Assembly (NCBI GenBank): GCA_036417435.1
Contig: CM070900.1
Location: 33,395,496 to 33,459,495 of the forward strand
Reading direction: 5' to 3'
Length of the DNA stretch: 64,000 nt
DNA from: Inia geoffrensis
Taxonomy: Eukaryota; Chordata; Mammalia; Artiodactyla; Iniidae
This document shows positions 28,949 to 41,110 of this stretch, in pieces. Every line of letters begins with the position of its first letter. Position 1 is the stretch's first letter. Below the pieces are notes generated by a model. That model saw only the letters and a list, made by a program, of their open reading frames with translations. It made no database searches and had not been told where the DNA came from. A program made the translations under genes and the position numbers.

Positions 28949-31737
28949 GTATGGCTATGGCTTGTTTTAATCAATAACTTTTGAGTGAAGTGAGAGTCAT
29001 TTCTAGGCAGAAACAGTTAATCACTGGTGCAACAAACGCTAGAGCTATGTTTTCCCATTGTCAAAGTGACCGGCAACACTTGAGATGGTTGCTCCTCTAT
29101 CAGCTGCCACCCAGAGTGAGACAACCTGCAGTGGCAGCAATGTGGTGTGAAACAGACCTTGGCTTTTATAAGTCAATCAGTGAGATTTGGGGATTGTTTG
29201 TTAACAGAAAATAGCATAACCCTATTCTGACAGATCCTTAATTGTGGAAAGAATGAACAAGCTTGTCTCTTAATTTGAGCAGATTTGTAGAGCCTGTGAT
29301 TATCCAAGGAGCTAATTTACATAGTTTTGAAACTTTAGCTTGTCGATATGTCCTTGTCATGACCTTAAAATTCACCAGTTTAATGTTATATTCTATCTCA
29401 CAGTAGAAGGATTTCTAAATATAACTCTCATCAATGCCAACTCTCTTTTGCATATTGGAATGACACTCTAGCCCTTGAAATTGTAACTTTGAGTGAGAAC
29501 GATGCATGAAAGACAGATCAGAATTAGGCAGTCAGTCTCTCCTGGGAGGACAGGAATTAATTTGAGTTTTGAATTTATCCTTTTGATGTTCTATTATTCC
29601 CAACAATAGTAAGTAATTTTAAGATGGACAATTGAAGCTGCCTAGGCCTGTTCTATTCTCTCATGTCTAGTCCACTCTTGTTATTCAAATGTGACTCTCA
29701 TTTATTACTTTTATTTCTGACAAATAGGTCTGTAGACATATACTTTGCTTTGTCCTGAACGTTAAACAGGGAAAAAAGGTTCTCAGCATGGCAATTTTAC
29801 AAAAAGCATGAAAAATTTGAAGTTGAGTATATAAAAAGTCAAGACTATGCTTTAATTGTCTATTTTACTTTATCTTGCTTTGGGTGAGAATATTTTTTAT
29901 ATTATAGGTTTAAAGTTAAATCAAACTGACAGAAAATTTTAACCGACTATAACTTTTACCCAATATTTTTTTTTGGAGGTGCTTCTTTTGGGGATATAAG
30001 AAACATAAAACCTTCATCTGTCAGTTTCAGTAAAAAAAATTATAAGCCCATTGTTTATCCCAGAGTAGGGAAAAGGATCAGACATGAATATGGACTGATG
30101 ATTTCTCTATTTTGTTCTATGTGTTCAAAGACCACTGTTTAAGCACCCAGCTCAAGAATCATATATGTGAGTAGTCTGTGGTTTTCAGAATTAGCTTAAG
30201 GGTATATGAAAAATAAAAAGACTTTTCTAAGTGAAGTTATTACTGAAGATTAATCGATATATGCCTCCAAAAAGGATTAAGAGTAATTAGAATTATGGTG
30301 ATTTCTGGGAATAAGATAACTAAATGAAATTGGGGTGGAAGACTTGTCAGTTGTATAGTGAGAAATTTAGGTGCTGCATAAAAGATGGACTCATGGTCTG
30401 GTAAAAAGAAAGACTTTATATTTGTTTTGTTTGGTGGACTTAGGGGAAAAGGATTTGGGAAGAAGATGTTCTTGAGGGCTTCATACATAGGAAACCCAGT
30501 CAAGTAGATTCCTGTGAATTAACTTTAATTACATGCAAACCTGACCAATTGGATTCCATCTATTCGTATTCCTGCACCCTAGCTGTTTACTTTTCTACCT
30601 CAGCCCCAGCCATCTTTGCAGAATGCTGTGCTAGGGAGATGGAGCCAGTTGTTGGATTAAAACAGATGGTTGGGCCAGGGACTAGGAATTATAAATGGGG
30701 CCAGGAGCTAGGAACTATAAGTGGGATGAATATGAAGGGAATCTGTCACTTCATAGGTAGCTCTGAATAAGGGGTGAGTAGATAGGAAGGGGGGTTAATA
30801 CAAATTTTTCATATTGAATGGCATCAATAAAATCCTCATTTTTGGGAATTGTAAATGCTGGTCAAAGAAAGATGATTTAGGCCTTTTAGTTCAAGGTTGT
30901 TGTATCTTTCAAGACCGAACAACTACTTGCAGTTATTATTAAAGCCTACTGAATATTCTGTAGCTGGGAAGACCAAAGCCAGCATGACTATGCCATTACA
31001 AGTAAATTCACCTTCTACTTTATGATATTATGAATATTTGTGGTAAGCTTTTGTCATTCTAGGTAAACAGGTCAGTGTTTCTTTTGGTAATCTGGAGCAT
31101 CTAATTGGCTGGACTTACACAGGTTCTTTATCAATATGTATTACATACATTTAATGAAGGACTCTAATTTGTCTCTTTTTCAGAAAATGAAAAATATACA
31201 AATCTACTTTCTGATATGTACAAAGCAGCCTGATGTTGACCATCTGCATTTATGGTGTAACTGTTGCTGGTCAAAGTCTTTTTAAAGCCTTGAAAGACAT
31301 TCAGGCACTGAGAAAGATTAAACTATGCAATATATATATGGATAGCTAGATATAGAGACACAGTGTGTGTTTGTGTGTGTGTTTGTATTCAGAAATTGTT
31401 GAATTAAAGGACCTTCTGCCTCAATATTTAACTAACCAGACAATTCAATTAACCATAGTTCAGTGCATGAGCTTTCTATTTAATGTAAAATGTTTAGATT
31501 AGCTGATAAAATATTCAATTAAAATACAAAATGAAATTCAAGACCATATCAAAAAAGCATTTATCTAACCAGTTACTTATTATGAAATCTGTGTTTAAAA
31601 GTCATTGTTAAAATGTACTTTTGTGACCAATTTTAATTCTTATATAAAAGGCAGCTAACGTAGGCATTTGTTTAATATACAGAAAACAGTCTTGAAATTA
31701 TGACCAAGAAAGTACATAATCATGAATCTTTGAGTGT
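28949..31737. other. Unique DNA with one short tandem duplication
   Basis: No repeat family or exon was supported in this 2.8-kb stretch. A diverged 25-base tandem duplication lies at 30672-30722, and a short GT-rich run at 31362-31386. Confidence 0.5.
30672..30722. repeat. 25-base tandem duplication
   Basis: gggccagggactaggaatta and gggccaggagctaggaacta start two adjacent units of about 25 bases differing at a few positions. Confidence 0.85.
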
Positions 31738-32101
31738 GTTAGTGGTATAGATTGAATATTTGTTACTCCAGAATTCATATGCTGAAACCCTGACCCCGAT
31801 GTGATGGTATTTGGATGGTCCTTTGGAAGGTAATTAGGTTTAGAAGACTTCATGAGGGTGGGGCCCCCATCATGAGATTAGTGTACATATAAGAAGAGGA
31901 AGAGAGACCAAAATTCTCTCTCTCTTTACCTTGTGAGGACATAGAAAGAAGGTGGCCATTTGCAAGCCTGGAAGAGGCCCCTCACTAGGAACTGAATAGC
32001 CTGGCATCTTGGTCTTGTACTTTTCAGAACTGTGAGAAATAAATTTGTGTTGCTTAAGCCACCCAGGATATGGTATTTTGTTATGGCAGCCTTAGCCAAC
32101 A
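31738..32101 (+). mobile_element. MaLR-type LTR (sense)
   Basis: Begins tgttagtggtatagattgaa and includes gaattcatatgctgaaaccc, gaactgtgagaaataaattt (poly(A) signal aataaa) and gccacccaggatatggtatt, ending in …ccaaca. It is the same family as the antisense copy at 17399. Sense orientation is unusual in this window. Confidence 0.78.
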
Positions 32102-32528
32102 AATGTAGTTATCTCATCACTCTGGTGTTAGTAACCCATGCATCAGAGTTCTGCATTGACTGTTTGGAATGTAAAGGCAGGTGTTTTTTCTGTTCTGAAG
32201 CTCTTTGAAAATGTAAAATGATATGGATTTCATGGCATGTATTTTGTCAAAGCTTACTTTGGAAGTGTAGGTGGAACCTCTGATGGTTGGGTGTGGTTGG
32301 CTTCTTGTGACTTTGTTAGGTACTGTGTGGAGAACGTATGGGGTAAGTTCTTGGTGAGTTATATTTGAAATAGAATCTGGAGTAAAGCTAGATTTTTTTT
32401 TAAATTGAATATTGTTAGAGTGTTACTTTGGGAGAACACTTTTATTTTTGTTAATATTTTTATTATTTTTAAAAATCAGTTTACTGTTTTTATTATTATT
32501 ATTTTTTTAAATAGCTACAGGTTTGAAT
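32102..32528. other. Unique AT-rich DNA
   Basis: No feature recognised. T-rich low-complexity sequence precedes the SINE. Confidence 0.45.
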
Positions 32529-32884
32529 AATCAACAACTTTTTTTTTCAGTTTTATTTATTTATGGCTGTGTTGGGTCTTCATTGCTGCATGCAGGCTTT
32601 CTCTAGTTGTGGTGAGCGAGGGCTACTCTTTGTTGCAGTGTGCGGGCTTCTCATTGCAGTGGCTTCTCTTGCTGTGGAGCATGGGCTTCTAGGTGCGTGG
32701 GCTTCAGTAGTTGCAGCATGCGGGCTCAATAGCAATGGCTTGCGGGCTCTAGAGTGCAGGCTTAGTAGTTGTGGTGCACGGCCTAGCTGCTCTATGGCAT
32801 GTGGGATCTTCCTCGACCAGGCATTGAACCTGTGTCCCCTGCATTGGCAGGTGGATTCTTAAGCACTGCGTTACCAGGGAAGTC
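32529..32884 (-). mobile_element. Older, long-form CHR SINE
   Basis: Antisense, from a T-rich tail through atggctgtgttgggtcttca to a mutated tRNA head (taccagggaagtct). The change in the normally invariant agggaagccc end shows its age. Confidence 0.9.
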
Positions 32885-33754
32885 TCCTAAAGCTAGTTTT
32901 AATCAGGGAAATGAAACTGTCTGATACATTTGGTTTGGGGGCAGCTCTTTGTTTTTGGATAGGTCTGGTTCGTATTAACTCTAAAAGAGAAAAACTTCAT
33001 TATGAGGGCATTTGAGTTAAATGGAGATGGAAAGAAATTATATGATTCAGAAACGCTTATTCCACATGATAATTTTTTGGAAAAAAACAGACACGTGTTT
33101 TCTGTATACACATTAGAAATTATTTCAACTGAATTAGTATTGGGTTGAGTAGACCAATTCTACAATATGGGTTCAATGAGGATCAAACAGAAGAGTTGAG
33201 CTCAAGTTAACAATTGAGAGAAATTAGCACTTAGGAAATGGTTTTGTTTGATTTGAAAATGAGTATCAGCTAGATTCTTTGTTCCCTTGGCCTTTTCCCT
33301 TTCATCTATGACAGACTGATGCATCCATCGATGAACCTGAAGTAAAAGAATTATGTGTCTATAATAAGTGTGTAACCATTTGACATCTGTAAGTAAGGGG
33401 GATCTATTCTTTCTGGTTCTTTTAGGAAGGTGCCAAAAATTCCTACTGAAGGGTTTGCTTGTTATCATCAGCCCCTCCCCCAAGAAGATGAAGCAGTAGT
33501 GGTACTTATTTTTTATAATGTAGTTCACAGAACTAAAAATAGAAATGAGATTAACTGGGTTTTTTTACCCCTTTTCACTCAGTATTGTCTTTTATGGTAG
33601 ATCTATGGTGTGCTACCTAAATTCTCAGCCTGCCTTCCCCATTCTCCCCAGCACCCTCTACCTTTAGTATCTAGGCACCCAGTTGCTCAGCTTCATTTTA
33701 GAAGTTGAATTAAGATTTATAGTATACATGTTTAACTTGTCATAATCTATCTAT
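32885..33754. other. Mostly unique DNA; short L1-like piece at its right end
   Basis: No supported gene. About 33708-33750 resembles the antisense L1 text found at 38668-38710 (gttgaattaagatttatag versus gttgatttaggatttaaag), so a small old L1 piece probably lies just before the ERVL-like LTR. Confidence 0.45.
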
Positions 33755-34100
33755 TGACAGCTCACAGCTGAGTGCCTACCAAGGCATTACCTTCATCAAA
33801 GGAGAGTCTTCTTGCCCAAGATTATGCCCCACCTCAGGAACCACCCTCATCCAAAGACTAACCAATGTGGGGAATAAGGGCTTGGTCCTCTTGCTTCTAT
33901 TTGGCAAATCTCAGCTTCAGAGGTCCCCATGGGAGCAACTGAAGTGTATGTTTCAACTACATCACAGTTGAAGTTCTCCTACTCAGCCCTATATACTTCT
34001 TTTCATTCCTATAGGATTTTATCTTGAAAGCATTTCCTGATAAAGTACTTGAATGTAAATTCAATCTGAGTCTGTTACCTGGTGAGCCTGACTTAAGACA
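33755..34100 (+). mobile_element. ERVL-like 5' LTR (old)
   Basis: A 346-base segment, TGAC…GACA, with a TATA-like ccctatatacttc near 33990. By eye it aligns with 40772-41110: shared blocks include cacagctgagtg, caatgtgggga and cagcttcagag, and both start TG, end CA and have almost the same length. Divergence is high. The gag-like sequence begins right after it. The specific LTR family was not identified. Confidence 0.6.
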
Positions 34101-34129
34101 GTTGGAATCAGCAGAATCTAAATGACAAG

Positions 34130-34785
34130 CAGATTCTAAAATGAGATTTTGGTGCTGATTACCAGTTGGCTGGCAATAAGGATTACATCACCAATGGTAG
34201 GCAGAGTGTATATAGTCTGTGGTATCAGTGCAAGTATTAAAATATCCTTTGGTGGTGAATCAAGATCAGATGCTGATAGAAGGAAATATACTGCAAGATT
34301 CAATATCGCAGACGTTTGAAAGGTTTAGGGAAAGTAGTAATCGTAAGGTCTGTGGAATTGATTATCTCTTGCTCCGTGCCATGAGTACTTTGAAGAGAGT
34401 GAAAGGCTGCATGTGATTGATCACTGACTTAAGTGTGAAAGTCAAAAGACCTCAGCAGTAAGATACAAAGAAATTCTCATCTCTCAAAGTCAGAGAAATG
34501 AGAACACTGAATATCAGGATCAAAATGGGGCTTCCTAAGAGAACTGCAATATTCTCAAGGCCAGGAATTCTGCTATGCAAGGTAAAGATCCTGGTTAGGA
34601 AAGAGCAGGTTGCTGAGTCTTGGGATGGGGACATTTTAAGTTAAATTACCTGAGAAAATTGAAACTTCAGATCTTTCCGAATCCTCTGGACCTGCAGATG
34701 TGGCTCACTACATCCTATTAAATGCTAGTACAATCTCTTTGCTTGAAGATGATGCTGAAATTAATATACTCAACACAGCTTTCTT
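34130..34785 (+). pseudogene. ERVL-like gag-region remnant
   Basis: Shows text recalled from mammalian ERVL internal sequence, such as ttatctcttgctccgtgcca, gttgctgagtcttgggatgg and ggacctgcagatgtggctca. The frames are broken by many stops. Gag would form the virus-like particle; nothing functional remains. The assignment rests on nucleotide resemblance and on position between the LTR and L1 insertions. Confidence 0.45.
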
Positions 34786-34982
34786 TTGATTAGCGTTATC
34801 TAATCAAAAAGTTTGTGGAAAGTATATTTTTTCCATCCATTTAATTTTAACCTATTTGTGTTTATATATTTAGAGTTCATTTCTTATAAGCAGCATGTAA
34901 TTGGGTCTTGTTTTTTAATTTTCCAGTCTTTGCCTTATTGGCATGTTTACATCATTCACATTTCTTTAATGGAAACATCATA
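34786..34982 (-). mobile_element. Old L1 fragment
   Basis: Antisense L1 endonuclease-side text (tcatttcttataagcagcat followed by gtaattgggtcttg) and a short following block. No frame is open. Confidence 0.65.
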
Positions 34983-35011
34983 AAGTCCTTTAATTTTAAT
35001 TTTTGTTTAAT

Positions 35012-35361
35012 TTTATTTTAAAATTAATTAATTAATTTTCACTGTGTTGGGTCTTTGTTGCTGCTTGCAGGCTTTCTCTAGTTGTGGCCAGCAGGGGCTA
35101 TTCTTCTTTGCAGTGCACAGGCTTTTTTTTGTGGTGGCTTCTGTTGTTTTGAAGCACAGGCTCTAGGCGCCTGAGCTTCAGTAGTTGTGGCATGTGGGCT
35201 TCAGTAGTTGTGGCTCGTGGGATCTAGAGAGCAAGCTCAGTAGTTGTGGCGCACAGGCTTAGTCGCTCCACGGCATGTGGGATCTTCCCGGCCCAGGGCT
35301 CGAACCTGTGTCCCCTGCATTGGCAGGAGGATTCTTAACCACTGCACCATCAGGGAAGCCC
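35012..35361 (-). mobile_element. Older, long-form CHR SINE
   Basis: Antisense; an AATT-rich tail, cactgtgttgggtctttgtt, and a tRNA-derived head ending caccatcagggaagccc. It separates two L1 segments. Confidence 0.9.
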
Positions 35362-36455
35362 TAATTTTAAAAATTGTTTCATCTTCCATTCATCATTTAA
35401 GTCATAAAGAGGAAAATAATTCTAATAGTTTCAGGTGTACAACGTAGTAGTTTGATATTTTTAAAGATTATGCGTCACATAAAGTTATTATAAAATATTG
35501 ACTGTATTCCCTGTGCTGTATAGCACATCCTTGTAGCTTATTTATTTTATACCTGCTAGTTTGTACCTCTTAATCCTCTTTACCTTTATTACCCCTCCCA
35601 CCACCCCTTTTCCCACTGGTAACAATTAGATTGTTCTCTGTATCTGTGAGTCTGTTTCCTTTTAAAATATTCGTTCATTTGTTTTATATTTTAGATTCCA
35701 TATATGGTTTTAGGCCTTACATTTAGTTCTTTAATCTATTTTGAGTTTATTTTTGTATATGGTGTGAGAAAATGCTCCAATTTTATTGTTTTACATGTAA
35801 CTTTCCAGTTTTCCCAACACCAGTTATTGAAGAGACTATTTTCCCCATTGTAGACTCTTGTCTCTTTTGTCATAGATTAATTGGCCATAGGTGCGTGGGT
35901 TTATTTCTGGGTTTTCTGTTTTGTTCCATTGATCTATGCATCTGTTTTGTGCTAGTACCATGCAGTTTTGATTACTGTAGCTTTGTAGTATAGTCTGAAA
36001 TCAGAGCGGTTGATGCTTCCAGGTTTGTTCTATCTTTTTCTCAAGATTGCTTTGACTATTTGGGGTTCCTTACACATTTTAGGATTATTTATTCTAGTTC
36101 TGTGAAAACTGTCATGGATGTTTTGATAGGAATTGCATTAAATATGTAGATTGCTTTGGGTAGTATGGACATTTTAACAATATCAAGTCTTTCAATCCAT
36201 GAACACAAGATATCTTTCCATTTATTTGTATTGTCTTCAGTTTCCTTCATCAATGTCATATAGTTTTCAGAGTATAAGCCTTTCACCTCCTTGGTTAAAT
36301 TTATTCCTAGGTATATTGTTTTCTTGATTTCTCTTTCTGATAGTTCATAATTAGTGTATAGTAAAGCAACATATTTCTGTATACTAATCTTGTATCTTGC
36401 AACTTTACCAAAATTATTTATTAGTTCTAATAGCTTTTGGTGGAGTCTTTAGGGT

Positions 36456-36484
36456 TATCTATCTATCTATCTATCTATCTATCT
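36456..36484. repeat. (ATCT)n microsatellite
   Basis: Seven tandem ATCT units inside L1 ORF2, immediately beside the sequence encoding the FADD motif. It probably arose from a short TATCT seed in the L1. Confidence 0.95.
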
Positions 36485-37005
36485 GATATGTCATCTGCAA
36501 ATAGTTTTACTTCTTCCTTGCAATTTGAATGCTTTTTATTTCTTTTTCTGGTCTGATTGCTGTGGCTGGGACTTTGAATACTATATTAAATGGAGATGGT
36601 GAGAGTGAGCATCCTTGTTTGTTCCTGATCTTAGAGGAAAAGTGTTCAGCTTTTCATTGTTTAGTATGGTGTTAGCTGTGGGTTTGTCATAAATGGCCTT
36701 TATTATGCTGAGGTATGTTTCTTTATACCAACTTTGTTAAGAGTTTTTATCATGAATAGATGTTGAATTTTGTCAAATGCACTTTATGCATCTACTGAGA
36801 TGATCAGGTAACTTTTATTCTTTGTTTTGTTAATGTGGTATATCACATTGATTGATTTGCATCAATTGAACCATCAATTACATTCCTGGAATAAATTCCA
36901 CTTCATCATGGTTTGTGATCCTTTTTATGTATTGTTGAATTGAGTTTGCTAAATTTTTGTTGAGGATTTTTGCATATATGTTCATCAGGAGATTGGCCTG
37001 TAATT

Positions 37006-37038
37006 TCCTTCTTCCTTCCTTCCTTCCTTCCTTCCTAC

Positions 37039-37072
<34 letters not shown>

Positions 37073-37117
37073 CTCTCTCTCTCTTTCTTTCTTTCCTTCC
37101 TTCCTTCCTTCTTTCTT
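37006..37117. repeat. 112-base polypyrimidine tract (CTTC/CTTT)n
   Basis: Almost pure C/T on the plus strand, with CTTC units, then CTTT, then CT, then CTTT and CTTC again in a near-mirror order. It grew inside L1 ORF2. Confidence 0.95.
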
Positions 37118-37726
37118 GTGTCTTTGTCTGGTTTCATTAATGGGGTAAAGCTGACCTTGTATAGTGAATTTGGGAGTCTTCTGTCCTCTTCAATTTTTTT
37201 TGAAAATAGTTTGAGAAGCATAGGTATTAATTCTTCTTTAAATGTTTGGTAGAGCTCCCTTGTGAAGCTTTCAGATCCTGGACTTCGTTTGTTGTGAGTT
37301 TTTGAGCACTGGTTCAATTTCAGCACTAGTAGTCAGTCTGTTCAGATTATTTCTTCCTAATTAAATCTTGGAAGATTGTATGTTACTGGGAATTTATTAA
37401 TTTCTTCTAGGTTGTCTAATTTGTGTATAACTGTTTGTAGTATTTTCTTATGATTATATTTTGGTTGTAACTTCTTCTCTTTCATTTCTAACTTTGTTTA
37501 TTTGGACCCTCTCTCTTTTTTCTTGATGAGTCTGGCTGAAGGTTTATCATTTTTGTTTATTTTTCAAAAAAACAAGTCTTAGGTTTATTGATTTTTTTGG
37601 TCTCTATTTTATTTATTTCTGCTCTGATCTTTATTATTTCCTGCCTTCTTCTGATTTGAACTTTGTGTTTTCTTTTTTTCATTTCTTTAGATGAAAAATG
37701 TTTGTTTGAGAGTTTTCTTGTTTCTA

Positions 37727-37786
37727 GAGGTAGGACTGTATTGGTATAATCTTCTTGAGGTAGGACTATATTGCTATAATCTTCCC
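37727..37786. repeat. 30-base tandem duplication inside L1
   Basis: gaggtaggactgtattggta and gaggtaggactatattgcta start two adjacent 30-base units that differ at a few positions. Other L1 copies in this window have only one unit. Confidence 0.9.
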
Positions 37787-39399
37787 AGAACTGCTTTTGC
37801 TCTGTCCCATAGATTTTGGAAAGTTTTGTTTTTATTTCTATTTGTCTCAAGATATTTTCTGATTTCCTCTTTGATTTCTTTGTTGACCCATTGGTTTTTT
37901 TTAGTACTAAGCTGTTTGGTCTTCACATGTTTGTCTTTCATTTTTTTTCCAGTAACTGATTTCAAGTTTCATACCATTGTGGTTGGAAAAGATGCTTGAT
38001 ATAATTTCAGTCTTCTTAAATTTACCAAGACTTTTTTTGTGGCCTAGCATGTGATCTAGACTGGAGAAAATTCCATGTACATTGGGAAAGAATGTTTTTA
38101 AATGGAATGCCCTGTAGATATCTATTAAGTCCATCTGTTCCAGTATATCATTTAAGACCACTGTTGCCGTATTGATTTTCTATCTGAATGATCTATCCAC
38201 CAGTATAAGTGGAGTGTTAGAGTCCCCTACTATTTTTGTATTACTGTCAGTTTCTCACTCTATGTCTGTTAATGTTTGCTTTACATATTTAGGTGCTCCT
38301 AAACTAGGTGCATATATATTTACCAGTGTTACATCCTCTTCTTGGATTGACCCCTTTATTTATATTATGTCATTCTTTGTCTTTTATTATAGATTGTTTT
38401 AAAGTTTATCTGATATAACTATTTCTACCCCAGCTTTCCTTTTGTTTCCATTTGTATGGAATATATTTTTATATCTAGACATTTACACTTAATGTGATTT
38501 TTGATATGGGTAGGTTTGTTTATCCTCTTGCTATTCATTTTCTATATGACTTGTCTGTTCTTTGTTTTCTTTTCCTCTTTTTATGCCTTCACTTGGAATA
38601 ATTGTAGTTTTTATGATTACACTTCATCTCTTTTGTTGGCTGTAACTTTTTGTTATTTTAGTGGTTGATTTAGGATTTAAAGTACATGTTTAACTTATTA
38701 TAATCTACATTCAAGTGGTATTATACCACTTCATATATAGTGTAAATTGTGTAAGTACCTTATGCTAGTATCCTTCCATTTCTCTCCTTCCAACTTTATG
38801 CTCTTGGTTTATACATACTTACATATGTATATATGTTACACATCCCACAATATTTTGATATTCTTTTTGTTCAAACAGTCAAGTGATTTAATTATATTTA
38901 AATAATAAGGATAAAACAAGTATTTACCCATGTGTCTACCATTTCTGCTATTCTTAATTCTTTTGTGTAGATCCATGTTTCCCTCTGGTATCATTTTCCT
39001 ACTGGCTCAAAGACTTCCTTTACCACTTTTTATAGTGCAGCTCTGCTGTTGATAAATTCTTTTGTTTTTTATATGTGTGAAAAGGCCTTTATTTCATCTT
39101 TAGTTTTGAAAGATATTATCACTGAGTATATAATTTTGTGTTGACAGTTTCTTTCCATACCTTAACGATGGATTCTGAGCTTTATCTCCTCAACTGAAGG
39201 GAATTACTGTCTTTTGTTGCCTGGCATCTAGTGTGTTAAAACTGTGCTTTCATATATTTTATGGGTTTTTAAAAATCGTTTCAGGTGGGAGTATAAATTT
39301 AGTCTCTAACTTCATCATTTGTGAAAGCTTCTGCATTATATGTTAATACTTATCAGAGAGCATTTGTACAAAATTTCACCAAAAAACTAAATAGATAAC

Positions 39400-40690
39400 A
39401 ATGATTATACCAGGAGATGTCTACCAGCCTATCATTAGCACCCAAGTTCTGGGAATAGCCATGGTAACAAGGATGGAGGCTATCCATGAGCCCACAGCTT
39501 TAACTCACCTAGGCTAATCCAGCTGTGCTGCTGCTGATTAATGTCTAAACTGCCAGCAACAGAGACAATGCTGAACCCTTGATATGCCACCATTCCTTGA
39601 AATGACTAACTAACCATTTGGTAGTCATTACAATAAGTTGATTATATTGGACCCCTTCCACCGTGAATGAAAAGAGATTAATGTTGAGTGGGATTGGAAT
39701 ACATTTTAGGTATGGTTTTGACTCTCCTGCCCACAGGGCTTCAGCTAGCTCCACTATCCAAGGGTTTAGTAGTGTTTGATCCATGGACATAGGATTCCAC
39801 ATAACATTGCTTCAGACCAAGGGACCCACTTTATAGTTAAGGAGGTGTGACTGTGAATGCTTGACTGTGGTATTCACTGTTCTATCCTATACCAAAACAT
39901 CTGAAAAATGCTGGCCTGTCAGAGTAAGTAAATGATGAATGAACAGCTTTTTAAGGGTGCAGAACACCAGATACAATCTTTCTTAGTCAATAGCCATTAT
40001 ATGATGGCCCCAGTAAGCTGACTGCATAGGTCTGGAAACCAAGGAGTGGTGGTAGGAGTTGACTTGCTTCCTGTCACTCCCAATGATCCTTTTAAGGAAT
40101 TTTTTTTCTTGTTCTTTTAACTCTGGGTTCTGTGGGTCTAGAGATTATGGTCTCAGAGAGAGAATCCATCCACCAGGTGACATAGCAAACATTTCATTAA
40201 GTTCTAATCTATGGCTAAGGATCCAGTCATTTGATATCCTTGTGCCAAGAAACTAGAAAGCAAGGTAAGGCGGGACCGCCCTGGCAAAGATAATTGACTA
40301 TCATCATTAGGAGGAAGTAGGATTGCTTTTATATAATGAACACACCCGGATCCACACAAACATCCACTGGGCATCTCTTGGTATTCCCCTGCCTGATTTT
40401 GACCATAAGTGGACAAGTGCAGTGACCTGAGAAAGGCATGATGAAAAGGGGCTTATACTGGCAGATGTGCTAGCTTGGGGGTGAGGGAGGGGAATCTCAA
40501 ATTGGTAGCATAGGAAGGAGATGATGAATATCAGTTGAGGCCCTGAGAATAGTTGCAGTGGTGGACGAGCTGTAGTTTATCCCACTAACTTTCTACTTGC
40601 AAGTTTTCCCAGGAAAAGAGAGCAATCAGAATGCTAGAGGAGGTGTTTCCAAATGAGGTAAACTTATTTACTACCAATGGATCTGAGTAG
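39400..40690 (+). pseudogene. ERVL-like pol 3' region (integrase) remnant
   Basis: Integrase would join viral DNA to host DNA. At 39797-39847 one plus-strand frame reads PHNIASDQGTHFIVKEV, the conserved block around the second catalytic Asp of retroviral integrases (…SDQGTHF…). Nearby sequence (39722-39790) aligns with the preceding ERVL integrase block but in other frames, so there are frameshifts. Sequence to 40690 (tgactatcatcattaggagg, actgggcatctcttggtatt) resembles the ERVL pol end. The rest of pol upstream is missing or replaced by L1. Confidence 0.75.
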
Positions 40691-40771
40691 CAAAGAGGCA
40701 AACCCGTGAATGTTGTGGTATGCTGCCTAGATCACCTACATCAGTATCAAGGCACTTTTGGTAGTGTTATC

Positions 40772-41110
40772 TGCTGAGAGGGCACAGCTGAGTGTCTCCC
40801 AGGAACTGACTTCAGTGGAAGGCTGTCGTGTCACCCAAGGTTATGTCCCCTCCCCCGGTGTAGCCTGTATCCAATTACTGGACAATGTGGGGAGCCAATT
40901 ACTAGCCACAATTCAGGACAACTCTGAAGACTATACTAGCTTCAGAGCTCCCTGTGGCACTGGCTAAGACCAACTTGTTCAGAGTTCTTTTTCCACCTCT
41001 CAATACTGCTTCCTTCACCCATTCACAAGTGTCGATGAATGCACGTCCCAGTGAAATTCATGCATGTGATCTCCATTTCAGAGTCTGCTTCCCAGGGAAC
41101 CTGATTTACA
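40772..41110 (+). mobile_element. ERVL-like 3' LTR (old)
   Basis: A 339-base segment, TGCT…TACA, related to 33755-34100 (see that entry). It lies about 80 bases after the pol-like region, as expected for a 3' LTR. No matching 5-base target duplication was found at the outer ends, probably because of age. Confidence 0.6.

Larger units (their letters stand above)
35705..38470 (-). pseudogene. L1 ORF2 pseudogene (old copy)
   Basis: Readable pieces are endonuclease at 37907-38161 (DLIDIYRAFH and SNHNGMKLEISY), a fingers-domain region at 36985-37326 (SPGSESFTRELYQTFKEELI), and the reverse-transcriptase FADD site at 36490-36501. Frames are broken throughout, and the polymerase palm is disturbed by the (ATCT)n expansion just beside FADD. 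The C-terminus is deleted. Confidence 0.85.
35395..39390 (-). mobile_element. Old LINE-1 with internal deletion
   Basis: Starts with an L1 3' UTR (aggtgtacaacgtagtag, ttgactgtattccctgtgct). At about 35704 it jumps from the 3' UTR into mid-ORF2 (ggccttacatttagttcttt), so roughly 1 kb is missing. ORF2 then runs to about 38470, followed by sequence typical of the ORF2/ORF1 region of old L1s to about 39390. It contains an (ATCT)n run, a long pyrimidine tract and a 30-base tandem duplication. It sits between the gag-like and integrase-like halves of the ERVL remnant, so it probably inserted into the provirus. Confidence 0.85.

Noticed and set aside
37006..37117. Regular spaced CTTC/CTTT units as a CRISPR-like or satellite array
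   Set aside because: Simple tetranucleotide microsatellite inside an L1; no spacers and a mammalian genome.
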